Positions 1 through 6,425 of a DNA stretch of 6,572 nucleotides are shown here, in pieces. Position numbers and translations under genes: made by a program. How positions within the stretch are numbered: position 1 is the stretch's first letter; each line of letters starts with the position of its first letter. Origin of the DNA: Planctomycetaceae bacterium (GTDB lineage: Bacteria > Planctomycetota > Planctomycetia > Pirellulales > UBA1268). The notes beneath the pieces are model-generated. The model ran no database searches. It was not told where the DNA came from and was given only the letters and a program-made list of their open reading frames with translations. Location of the stretch: the NCBI GenBank assembly GCA_947453875.1, contig CANGIH010000143.1, forward strand, positions 1 to 6,572, written 5' to 3'.

Positions 1-804
1 GAAGTGGTGAAACGCGGACGTCTGACGTGGATCCAGTCGTCGGCCGCCGGGCTCGATCACTGCCTGGTGCCTTCTGTCGTCGCTTCGCCGATCACGGTCA
101 CCAGCGCCTCCGGAGTGCTGGCCGATCAGGTGGCTGAGCATGGCGTCGGCCTGGCGATCGCCTGCACGCGGCGGTTTCCCCTCTTTTTGGATCAGCAGGC
201 GAAGGGGGAGTTTGTCCGCCGGCCGACGAAAGACCTCACCGATGCGACTGTCGGCATCGTCGGCTTTGGCGGCAATGGCCGGCGGCTTGCGCGCGTGCTC
301 GTCCCCTTCAACGTGCGGATCCTCGCCACCGACTATTTTCCGGTGAAAAAGCCCCCCCATGTCGAGTTTCTCGGGGGGCCGGAGACGCTCCCTGAGATCC
401 TTCCGCAGGTCGACATCCTCTTCCTCTGCGCCCCGCTCACCGCGGCGACGAGAAACCTCCTCGACCATGCGGCCTTCGCCGCGATGAAGCCGGGGGCAAT
501 CCTCGTCAACATGGCCCGCGGGAAGATGGTCGACGAAAACGCCCTCGTCGACGCTCTGGAAAGCGGCCGGCTCGATTCGGCGGCCCTCGATGTCACCCCC
601 GACGAGCCCCCGGCCCCGGAAAGCCGGCTGTGGCGAGCCCCGCGGCTGATCATCACGCCCCACGTCGGGGGGCAGTCGTATCGCCGAATCGATGCAATGA
701 CCGACTTTTTCTGCGACAATCTCCGGCGTTCCCTCCGGGGGGAGGAACTGCGTAACCTCGTCGACAAGCGGCTCGGATTTCCTGAGCCCCAGGCCGACTG
801 GTGA
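1..804 (+). CDS. D-2-hydroxyacid dehydrogenase, N-terminally truncated by the window edge
   Basis: The reading frame is open from base 1, so the true start lies outside; about 50-60 residues are missing compared with a typical 310-330 residue family member. Numbering from the GTG at base 4, a substrate-domain motif (WIQSSAAGLDH) lies at 9-19. The Rossmann NAD site GFGGNG is at 87-92, with an acidic residue (D110) at the end of the second strand, which favours NAD over NADP. The catalytic triad expected for the family is present: Arg172 in NMARGKMVD, Glu201 in TPDEPP and His220 in TPHVGG. Members reversibly reduce 2-keto acids such as glyoxylate, hydroxypyruvate or phosphohydroxypyruvate to D-2-hydroxyacids in the cytoplasm. 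No ACT or other C-terminal regulatory domain follows, so this is not a long-form SerA. The exact substrate cannot be read from the sequence. The kinase gene follows on the same strand. Confidence 0.93.
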   Translation, partial: EVVKRGRLTWIQSSAAGLDHCLVPSVVASPITVTSASGVLADQVAEHGVGLAIACTRRFPLFLDQQAKGEFVRRPTKDLTDATVGIVGFGGNGRRLARVLVPFNVRILATDYFPVKKPPHVEFLGGPETLPEILPQVDILFLCAPLTAATRNLLDHAAFAAMKPGAILVNMARGKMVDENALVDALESGRLDSAALDVTPDEPPAPESRLWRAPRLIITPHVGGQSYRRIDAMTDFFCDNLRRSLRGEELRNLVDKRLGFPEPQADW

Positions 805-923
805 CGCGATCTGCCCCCGGCTGGCCGTGTTCGCTCCGCCCGGGTGTCTTTCCGCTCCGTCAGGTCGCAGTCCGGCCGCGGCCTGCCCCTGTGAGCCCGC
901 AGACGATTCCCCCAGGTCAAGCC

Positions 924-2027
924 ATGTCCACCACCATCTACCAGGAGGGCCGGCCCACCGTCACGGTCGATGGTGCGGTGAGCAGTCGCTGCCCGGAGGA
1001 ACTGCTCGCCCGCTACGCCGAGCTCCTCCAGGGGGGGCGGCTTTCCTGGACAGAACACCACCACCTCGAACGTCAGCTCGGGGCGGGGGGGCAGGGCGTC
1101 GTCTACCTCTCCACCCGCCGTGGCTCCGATTCGTTCACCGTGCCGGTGGCGCTGAAGTTCTTTTCCCCCGAGCGCTACGACTCCGAGGAGCTCTACGTCG
1201 AGGCGATGGGGCGGATCGCGAAGGTGGCGTCGCGGGTGGCCCTCATCCAGCAAGACAACCTCCTCGATGTCCACAACTTCATCGAACAGCGTCGCATCCG
1301 CATCATGCAGATGGAGTGGATCGACGGCCATGATCTCTCGGTGCTCCTCGCCCCGGCCATCCTGGAGCGGACACGGGCCAACGTCACCCCCGAACGGCTG
1401 CTCTATCTCAACAACTGCGTGATCACCGCCGGTCCGCAGCAGTCGCGACTCAAGCCGGGGGTGGCGATCGCCATCATCCGGGAGTGTCTGGCGGCGCTGG
1501 CGGCCCTCCACCGCGAAGGGATCGTCCATGGCGACATCAAGACCGCCAACATCATGATCAAGCGGACGGGGAACGCGAAAATCATCGACATCGGATCGGC
1601 CGTGGCCCTCGACGACATTCCACCGAACCGGACCTGCACCCCCGCCTTCGCGGCACCGGAGGTGCTCGAGGGGCGCGAGATCAGCCCCCGATCCGATCTG
1701 GCGAGCCTCGGCTACGTGCTCATCGAGATGCTCTCCGGCCTGCCGCCGTTTGCCGGCCTCAATTCCTTCCGCGACCTCCTCGAAGCGAAGCGGTCGCTGG
1801 CCCACCGTCTCCCGCAGATTCTTCCGTCGGAAGTGAGCTGCAACGAACTGCTGATGAACTTCACCCGCCGGCTGATCGCCGCCGACCCCGCCAAGCGGTT
1901 CTCAAGCGCCGAGGATGCCGATCACATGAAGGGGGGAGCGGCGAGCTTCCACCGCCAGCTGATCGTCGGCAATCTGGCCAGCGAGTACCAAAACGAGATC
2001 CGGGCCTGGCTCGACGATCTTTCCTGA
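924..2027 (+). CDS. Cytoplasmic eukaryotic-like Ser/Thr protein kinase (variant HGD/DIG motifs)
   Basis: Encodes 367 residues. About 50 residues precede the kinase fold. The glycine loop LGAGGQGVVY is at 52-61, the ATP-binding Lys is K78 in VALKFF, and a candidate helix-C Glu is near 93. The catalytic loop HGDIKTAN is at 202-209 with D204, K206 and N209. The metal-binding motif is DIG at 222-224, APE is at 244-246, SDLASLG is at 257-263, and the late Arg is R325. All residues needed for phosphotransfer are present, but Arg of HRD is Gly, so control by activation-loop phosphorylation of the RD type is unlikely. About 25 extra residues lie between the hinge and helix E (roughly 142-179). No membrane segment or sensor domain is seen, and a charged tail of about 35 residues ends the protein. 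ATG 924 was chosen because an AGGT box (914-917) precedes it and the in-frame stretch 801-923 looks non-coding. GTG 801, overlapping the previous stop, is the alternative. Substrate and signal are unknown. Confidence 0.93.
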   Translation: MSTTIYQEGRPTVTVDGAVSSRCPEELLARYAELLQGGRLSWTEHHHLERQLGAGGQGVVYLSTRRGSDSFTVPVALKFFSPERYDSEELYVEAMGRIAKVASRVALIQQDNLLDVHNFIEQRRIRIMQMEWIDGHDLSVLLAPAILERTRANVTPERLLYLNNCVITAGPQQSRLKPGVAIAIIRECLAALAALHREGIVHGDIKTANIMIKRTGNAKIIDIGSAVALDDIPPNRTCTPAFAAPEVLEGREISPRSDLASLGYVLIEMLSGLPPFAGLNSFRDLLEAKRSLAHRLPQILPSEVSCNELLMNFTRRLIAADPAKRFSSAEDADHMKGGAASFHRQLIVGNLASEYQNEIRAWLDDLS

Positions 2028-2199
2028 TCGGGCCGTCAATGAGCCCTCCGGATGGGACGGCAACCGTCCACCGCTGCGGGGCACTCAATCGGCAACCGCC
2101 GAGGCTTGATTCCAAAAGTGGAACCGACGCGGAGCAGACCTTTGTGCGGGGCTCCATGCGAAGCCTGCAACGGCTCGAAAGAAACCTGCGGGCGGTCAG
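2028..2199. other. Intergenic region between kinase and tRNA-Asp
   Basis: No gene is supported here. A perfect 6-bp hairpin (GGACGG / CCGTCC, three-base loop) lies at 2055-2069, 28 bases after the kinase stop. It has no T-run on either side, so it is at best a weak terminator. Open frames across this stretch run on through the tRNA and look artefactual. Confidence 0.4.
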
Positions 2200-2273
2200 C
2201 GAGGGTGACGGGACTCGAACCCGCGGCCTCCAACGTGACAGGCTGGCGCTCTAACCAACTGAGCTACACCCCC
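2200..2273 (-). tRNA. tRNA-Asp (anticodon GTC)
   Basis: The complement folds into a full cloverleaf. The acceptor arm is GGGGGTG / CACCCTC (one G-T pair), the D stem is GCTC / GAGC with an AGTTGGTTA loop, the anticodon stem is CCAGC / GTTGG with the loop CTGTCAC, and the T arm is GCGGG-TTCGAGT-CCCGT. The anticodon GTC lies at 2237-2239. A five-base variable loop makes it class I. The discriminator at 2200 reads G, which matches G73, an identity element of tRNA-Asp. The bases after it read CTG rather than CCA, so CCA must be added by nucleotidyltransferase. It stands alone, convergent with the kinase gene and downstream of the TPR gene on the same strand. Confidence 0.97.
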
Positions 2274-2474
2274 GTGATTCGCCTCCGGAGCCTGAACTCC
2301 AGGGGCTATTTTCGGGACACCGCCTCGCAAGGAACGCGAGTATAGCCAGCGCGAGCCCATCACGACACCCCGCCGACATTTTTCCCGTTCTTTGCGGGAC
2401 TTTTCGCGGTCGCGGGCCGCTCGCAGCCGTCTTGGAATCGTTCCACCGGGTCCCGGGGCGGGTCGACAGGCCGA
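2274..2474. other. Intergenic region between tRNA-Asp and TPR gene
   Basis: No coding sequence is supported. It contains the tRNA -10 candidate. A short hairpin (TCCCG / CGGGA, seven-base loop) at 2383-2399 is followed on the plus strand by CTTTTC, too weak to call as a terminator. I see no convincing terminator for the minus-strand TPR gene, so read-through towards the tRNA is possible. Confidence 0.4.
2339..2344 (-). promoter_or_regulatory. Candidate -10 box for tRNA-Asp
   Basis: The minus strand reads TATACT, a 5/6 match to TATAAT, about 65 bases before the mature tRNA 5' end. Only a weak -35 candidate (GTGTCG, 3/6, 18-base spacer) lies upstream. This would give a 5' leader of roughly 58 bases for RNase P removal. 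Confidence 0.35.
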
Positions 2475-3494
2475 TCAGAAAACGCCCCGGCTGGGGTCGT
2501 AGCCCTTCGCCTTGGCGACCTCGAAATCCTGCTTCGCCTGTTCCGCGTAGCCCGCCGCCTTGCAGGCTTCGGCGCGATGCTGGTGCATGACGGCCAAGCC
2601 ATGCTCCGCCACCCGGATCCGCTGGTCGATGTCGATCCGATCCATTCGCTCACGCACCAGGCCCAGGCGGCGCCGCAGGTCCTGCATGCCATCGATGGCC
2701 CGATTGAGATCGTCGATCGCCTCGGCATGCCGGCCGAGCAGGTGGAGGATGTATCCGCGGGTGTCGAGATGCTCGGGGGTCTCCTCGCCGGTCCGTCCGA
2801 GCGCCTGCTCGATGTCGACAAGCGCCTCGGGGAGCTCGCGGCGGACCAGCGCCCGGGTGTAGGCCCGGAGGTTCAAGGCCTCGGGATCGCCGGGGCGATT
2901 GAGATCGACGACAGCCTGAACATCGGCAAGCGCCTCATCCGGCCTGTCGAGCACGGTGTGGGCCAGGGCCCGGAGGCGGTGCGGGGCAGGGGCTGTGGGC
3001 GCAAGTGTGGCCGCCCGATCCGCATCGGCCACCGCACCGACGGCGTCCTGATTTTCAAGGCGGAGCTGGCCACGGAGGCAGAGGAGGCGAAAGTCACCTT
3101 CCTGCCACGACACCGCCCTCTCGACATGGCCAAGCGCCCCAGGAATATCCCCCTCGGCTTCACGCCGTGCCGCCTCGTCGAGCGACCAGACCACCACCGC
3201 CTCGCGGACGGCAGGGAGGATTTCCGGGCCGAGGAGCGTCGGGATGAGGATCGCCGCGGCCACCAGCAGGATCGCGGCCCGCTTCCCGCGGCCAGCCCCG
3301 CGCCGCGATCCGGGCTCTTGTCGCGCTGCCCACGGCGCTGCGGAGGCATTCCGCGGCCCCGAGGCATCGGCCGGGGGGGAGGCTCCATCGAGCCGGGACA
3401 GGAGCGGCTCGATCGGGCGGGGAAGGAGATCGAGGTCGTCGCGCGGAGCCTCGAATTCAGGCGGAATGCGGAAACCGTCGCGGTCGTAACGCAT
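2475..3494 (-). CDS. Single-pass membrane protein with periplasmic TPR domain
   Basis: Encodes 339 residues. Residues 1-70 are polar and Pro/Arg-rich, probably disordered, opening with a distinctive tip (MRYDRDGFRIPPEF). A basic stretch (RRGAGRGKR, 64-72) directly precedes a hydrophobic helix at about 73-93. By the positive-inside rule the N-terminus is cytoplasmic and the rest lies outside the membrane. From about 105 to the end, helical pairs fit tetratricopeptide repeats: good units near 136-166, 170-200, 204-235, 242-270 and 303-332, with recurring Ala/Leu/Gly positions such as AEAIDDLNRAI and LRGQLRLENQDAVGAVADADRA. TPR arrays bind other proteins; the partner is unknown and no enzymatic domain is present. 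The ATG at 3494 has only a weak AGGTA box ten bases upstream. The gene is divergent from the 108-residue protein gene, and the tRNA follows about 200 bases downstream. Confidence 0.88.
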   Translation of the reverse strand: MRYDRDGFRIPPEFEAPRDDLDLLPRPIEPLLSRLDGASPPADASGPRNASAAPWAARQEPGSRRGAGRGKRAAILLVAAAILIPTLLGPEILPAVREAVVVWSLDEAARREAEGDIPGALGHVERAVSWQEGDFRLLCLRGQLRLENQDAVGAVADADRAATLAPTAPAPHRLRALAHTVLDRPDEALADVQAVVDLNRPGDPEALNLRAYTRALVRRELPEALVDIEQALGRTGEETPEHLDTRGYILHLLGRHAEAIDDLNRAIDGMQDLRRRLGLVRERMDRIDIDQRIRVAEHGLAVMHQHRAEACKAAGYAEQAKQDFEVAKAKGYDPSRGVF

Positions 3495-3531
3495 GGCGGG
3501 CGTCTACCTGGGGCGGGGACCGTGCCGGATA

Positions 3532-3561
3532 ATCCTACCCCGCGACCACCACGCGAAACAA
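3532..3561 (-). promoter_or_regulatory. Candidate sigma70-type promoter for the TPR gene
   Basis: On the minus strand the -35 is TTGTTT (3556-3561, 3/6), followed by an 18-base spacer and the -10 TAGGAT (3532-3537, 4/6). The predicted transcription start near 3525 leaves a leader of about 30 bases before the ATG at 3494. The match is moderate and rests on hexamer spacing only. Confidence 0.35.
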
Positions 3562-3590
3562 TTGACGGGTGGGAAGGGGAGCCGTAAGGT
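3562..3590 (+). promoter_or_regulatory. Candidate sigma70-type promoter for the 108-residue protein gene
   Basis: The -35 is TTGACG (3562-3567, 5/6), followed by a 17-base spacer and the -10 TAAGGT (3585-3590, 3/6). The predicted start near 3597 leaves about 22 bases before the ATG, enough for the strong ribosome binding site. Its -35 box directly abuts the -35 of the divergent candidate. Confidence 0.45.
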
Positions 3591-3605
3591 GACCGGAGAA
3601 AAGCC

Positions 3606-3610
3606 GGAGG
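3606..3610 (+). promoter_or_regulatory. Ribosome binding site that fixes the start at 3619
   Basis: GGAGG lies eight bases before ATG 3619. It selects this start over an in-frame upstream ATG at 3493, which overlaps the divergent gene's start codon and would place the promoter candidates inside coding sequence. Confidence 0.8.
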
Positions 3611-3618
3611 ATCCACGC

Positions 3619-3945
3619 ATGCCGCTGTTTGAAATCGAGACCGGCGCCCACATCATCATTTCGTGGGCCGCCGACGAGCAGGCCGCGGCGGCGGTCGTCG
3701 AGGAAGCCTATCCAGGCGAGCGGATCGTGCGCCTGACACGGCGCCCCCGCGACTGCTGGGTGATCTCGAAATCGGCCCTCGGCCTCAAGTCGTCGATCCA
3801 CGATCCCTGCAACACCGCGCGGGAATGCCTCGCGAAGGCCGCCGGGGACAAGCTCCACGCCATCCGCCTCTACATGCACGAGACCGGCGACGATCTGGAG
3901 CGGGCGCGGAAAGTGATCGAATCGAACATGGTCATGGGCTGGTGA
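3619..3945 (+). CDS. Conserved-looking 108-residue protein with a bL12 C-terminal-domain-like segment
   Basis: I do not recognise a named family for the whole protein. The N-terminal half (FEIET, then HIIISWAADE, 4-20; a helix 21-30; IVRLTRRPRD, 36-45; CWVISKSALG, 46-55) suggests a small alpha/beta unit. The C-terminal part (78-103, DKLHAIRLYMHETG then DDLERARKVIES) aligns without gaps to the helix-turn-helix part of the ribosomal protein bL12 C-terminal domain as I recall it from E. coli (NKVAVIKAVRGATG, LGLKEAKDLVES). It shares K, I, TG, L, A and ES at matching positions. In bL12 this surface contacts translation factors; whether that carries over here is inference. Three cysteines (46, 64, 70) are present without a metal-binding spacing. 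There is no signal peptide or membrane helix, so it is probably cytoplasmic. The last coding base is ten bases from the end of the convergent phytase-like gene. Confidence 0.82.
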   Translation: MPLFEIETGAHIIISWAADEQAAAAVVEEAYPGERIVRLTRRPRDCWVISKSALGLKSSIHDPCNTARECLAKAAGDKLHAIRLYMHETGDDLERARKVIESNMVMGW

Positions 3946-3955
3946 CCGTCGGCAC

Positions 3956-5125
3956 TCACTCGTCGACGGCGAACAGGGCGATCACGCTCGGCCGTCCAGC
4001 AGCGCCGTTGTCGGCGACGCCGACCAGGAGCCTGCGGCCGTCCGGCAGGCGCGGGCCAGCACAGAGCCCCTCGAGATTCACTCCGAGGGCTCCCCGCCAG
4101 AGGAGCGACTTGGCCACCGGCGCGGCCGCCTGATCGCGGAGGTCAGCGGGGATTTCACTCTCGGCAGCACGCGCCCCGGTGTCGACGAGGAAGATCCGGT
4201 TCTCAAACGGCGGCAGCCCGGCAGCGGCGCTCCGCTCGAGGACAAGAAGCCGCCCTTGACCAAGCGCCACCAGCGCCACCACGCCACAGTAGAGGGGGCC
4301 ACCGACGAGGCCGAGGCGCTCGTGGGGCGGATCGACCGGGTAGATCCATTCCTGCCGCCGCGCCTGCGGCGCCTCGGCGCCATCCACCGGCACCCTCACC
4401 AGTCGCACGCGTGCAGATGTGCCCTCGGCCACCGGCGGCCCGTCGCGTTCGAGCGGCTCCTCGTTGGCGGTCCAAAGATGAGGGGAATCGGGTTCGAGCG
4501 TGAGCGACTCCGGGCCCCGATTGGCACGGGCCGAGCGGAAGACCTCCGCCAGCGAAATGACCGTCCGGGGCCGAGGGGGCGGCGGCGATCTCGCCGCTGG
4601 CCAGTCGATGAGGAACTCCCGGATGGCGGGAGTGTCCTCCTCGACTGCGAACATCGAACGGGCGTCGGTTTCGCCCGGCCCCGCTGCCACGTCCTCCCAA
4701 TCACGCACCGCATCGAGCGCGATCGACTGGTCGAGTCGAACGGTGTAGCCGGGGGGATCGGAGTCCCCGGCCGTCGGCGCCCCGTCGGGAGCCGGGATCA
4801 GCGAGAGCACCAGCGCCCGGTCGCTTGAGTCCATCACCGCCAGATACTTCTCCCCCCCGAGCCAGGTGATCCCACTCAGCTCGGCCACCGGCGTGCGGGT
4901 GCCATCCGGCTCGACCACCTCCGAGGAAACGACCACCTGGCCGAGGAGGGTGACGCGGGGAGCGAGTGGGGAGGAATCGACCTCGCCGCCAAAGACACCG
5001 GCGGCCGCAAGGCACACCGTGGCCATGCCGACGCCAAAGCGGATCACATCAGCAGGCCTCGCCTGATGCCGAAGACGAGCGATCGGGCGTGGTGACGACG
5101 GTCCCATGACCGCCGACTCTACCAC
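3956..5125 (-). CDS. Exported phytase-like (esterase-like activity of phytase) domain protein
   Basis: Encodes 389 residues from a GTG start. The motif order matches the phytase-like domain family (Pfam PF13449): ELSGITW (82-88) with YLAVMDSSD (94-102), DWEDVA (142-147), VEED (161-164), GPESLTLEPD (204-213), ANEEPL (220-225), LLVLERS (293-299), NLEGLCAGP (350-358) and VADN (370-373). The family is thought to form a beta-propeller; a hydrolytic activity on phosphate or other esters is presumed from the name but rarely shown. A hydrophobic stretch after R29 (30-46, FGVGMATVCLAAAGVFG) looks like a signal peptide with an unusually long n-region. GTG 5125 was chosen because GGGAG sits six bases upstream (5132-5136). 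Alternatives are ATG 5107, GTG 5047 (giving a compact signal peptide) and ATG 5026. It lies 34 bases after the lipoprotein gene on the same strand, so the two are probably co-transcribed. Confidence 0.85.
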   Translation of the reverse strand: MVESAVMGPSSPRPIARLRHQARPADVIRFGVGMATVCLAAAGVFGGEVDSSPLAPRVTLLGQVVVSSEVVEPDGTRTPVAELSGITWLGGEKYLAVMDSSDRALVLSLIPAPDGAPTAGDSDPPGYTVRLDQSIALDAVRDWEDVAAGPGETDARSMFAVEEDTPAIREFLIDWPAARSPPPPRPRTVISLAEVFRSARANRGPESLTLEPDSPHLWTANEEPLERDGPPVAEGTSARVRLVRVPVDGAEAPQARRQEWIYPVDPPHERLGLVGGPLYCGVVALVALGQGRLLVLERSAAAGLPPFENRIFLVDTGARAAESEIPADLRDQAAAPVAKSLLWRGALGVNLEGLCAGPRLPDGRRLLVGVADNGAAGRPSVIALFAVDE

Positions 5126-5159
5126 CCCGATCTCCCACTCGAAGAGGCGTGACGCTGAA

Positions 5160-6374
5160 TCACTGATAACCGACAGCGGGAGGGGGGAGCGGTTCGCTCA
5201 CTTCATACGACGCTGTCCGCACCGCCGCCGGGGCGACCGGCGTCTCGTCGACGAAGATCTGCTCCGCGGGCCGGTAGCTCGACGTCCCGCCCGGGCGGAA
5301 GACAGGGTCTGGCCGACGAACGGGCGGAGAGGTGAGGCCGTCGGGGTTCGCAGCCGGCAAGGGGCCGGGGGGAGGCGCCACGGCCGGTGCGCTGCCGGCG
5401 GCCGGGAACGCCGCCGGAGCGGTGCCTTGAAGACCGCTGCCGAGATCGGGGGATGCGGTTGGAGCCAGCGACGCCCCCGCCTCTGGGCCACCATAGCGAC
5501 TCCCCTGCGAGGCATAGCGGGCGGAGACGCCCGCCCCAGGATCAGCGACCGGGGTCAGCGGGGGAGCTGCCTCGGACGCCACCGGAGCTGCCGCTGCCGG
5601 AATCGCCGCCGCTGCGTAACCTGCCGCGGCTGGCTCGAGCCCCCTGGCATCGGCGACCCGCGGAGAAGGTTCGTAACCCGCCGTCGTCGGAAAGGCGGTC
5701 GACGCTGGCGGTGAAGCGCCGTATGCGGACGGTGTCGTCACCGGATAGCCGCCGCCGGGCGGGCCGGCGCCGGCCGGGACAGCCGCCAGAGGAGGCTGTT
5801 CGCCCGCGTAGGATCCCGCCGGGATCCCAGGGGAAGCGGGAGACTCAGCGGCAGGCGGAGGAGGTGGAAGGGTGGCATAGGGGCCGACTTGAGGACTGAT
5901 CGGGGCAGGGGGGCTGGCCTCGGCCAGGGAGTTGGTCTGCTGCACCGGCTCAAGGGCCGGCGCGGCGGGCATCGGAGGGGTGACGCCGTAGGTCACGGCC
6001 GCCGGGTCGGTCGCCGCGGTCTGGATGGCGTCGGCGCCCCCTCCGGTCGCGGTCGCCGGATCGTTGACGACATAGCCGGCGGGCGTCGAGGTGGTGGGGT
6101 AGGGCGTCGCCGAGGCGGAGGGTTTCTTGATCGGGGCGTCGTTGGTCGGCACCGACGCCAGCGCCGGAGCCTCGGCCTGCTTCGCCTTCGATCCGGGGAA
6201 GCTCGGCCACTTTGGCGCCGACAGCGCGCGGGCCCCGCTGCGACACCCGGTGGCAGCCACCAGCGTCACCGCCACAAGGCAGGTTGATCCGTGCAACCAC
6301 CGCCGCCAACGAGGAGTGTGGCCGCCGACGGCATCGGGCTGCTGCCCGCACTGCTGGACCTGTCGATCGCGCAT
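5160..6374 (-). CDS. Ala/Pro-rich lipoprotein
   Basis: Encodes 404 residues. The N-terminus has a basic patch (RWRRW, 22-26), a hydrophobic segment (31-42) and a lipobox LVAATGC ending at Cys44, so it is probably cleaved by signal peptidase II and lipid-anchored. The mature part is of low complexity and dominated by Ala, Pro, Gly, Ser and Thr, with PPPPPAA, AAAAIPAAAAP and repeated GY/YG-containing Pro-Ser-Thr segments. It has no folded domain I can recognise and no cysteine after the lipobox. The C-terminus is less repetitive (RRPDPVFRPGG, EQIFVDETP, SYEVSEPL). This composition suggests an extended, disordered tether in the envelope. ATG 6374 is the first ATG in the frame and has AGGGAG ten bases upstream; the only earlier start, TTG at 6512, lies inside the terminator hairpin. 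The upstream promoter candidate supports independent transcription. Its function is unknown. Confidence 0.82.
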   Translation of the reverse strand: MRDRQVQQCGQQPDAVGGHTPRWRRWLHGSTCLVAVTLVAATGCRSGARALSAPKWPSFPGSKAKQAEAPALASVPTNDAPIKKPSASATPYPTTSTPAGYVVNDPATATGGGADAIQTAATDPAAVTYGVTPPMPAAPALEPVQQTNSLAEASPPAPISPQVGPYATLPPPPPAAESPASPGIPAGSYAGEQPPLAAVPAGAGPPGGGYPVTTPSAYGASPPASTAFPTTAGYEPSPRVADARGLEPAAAGYAAAAIPAAAAPVASEAAPPLTPVADPGAGVSARYASQGSRYGGPEAGASLAPTASPDLGSGLQGTAPAAFPAAGSAPAVAPPPGPLPAANPDGLTSPPVRRPDPVFRPGGTSSYRPAEQIFVDETPVAPAAVRTASYEVSEPLPPPAVGYQ

Positions 6375-6425
6375 TCGGATGGGTCTCCCTGCTTTGGCAT
6401 GCCTGCACCGGCACGCAGCCGGGAG

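Noticed and set aside
333..1805. A 490-codon minus-strand open frame opposite the dehydrogenase and kinase genes
   Set aside because: It is antisense to two genes with complete catalytic motif sets. Its translation is Arg/Gly/His-rich without recognisable domains, typical of a shadow frame in GC-rich DNA.
2052..2345. A plus-strand open frame with a TGLEPAASNVTGWRSNQLSYTP stretch reminiscent of many database hypothetical proteins
   Set aside because: This stretch is the translation of the tRNA-Asp gene's complement, a well-known annotation artefact.
2383..2405. Short hairpin TCCCG / CGGGA followed by CTTTTC as a plus-strand terminator
   Set aside because: The stem is only five pairs, the loop is seven bases and the T-run is four. 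It is also 350 bases from the nearest plus-strand gene end.
2577..3587. A 336-codon plus-strand open frame opposite the TPR gene
   Set aside because: The minus strand shows a membrane helix and TPR periodicity. The plus-strand translation has no domain-like features and also covers both promoter candidates.
4256..4828. A 190-codon plus-strand open frame opposite the phytase-like gene
   Set aside because: The minus-strand protein carries the ordered phytase-like motifs. The plus-strand product is Arg-rich and without domain signals.
5106..5899. Overlapping Arg-rich plus-strand open frames opposite the lipoprotein gene
   Set aside because: They are complements of Ala/Pro codons (GCC, CCG), which yield Gly/Arg-rich shadows. 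The minus strand has a lipobox, a ribosome binding site and a promoter candidate.
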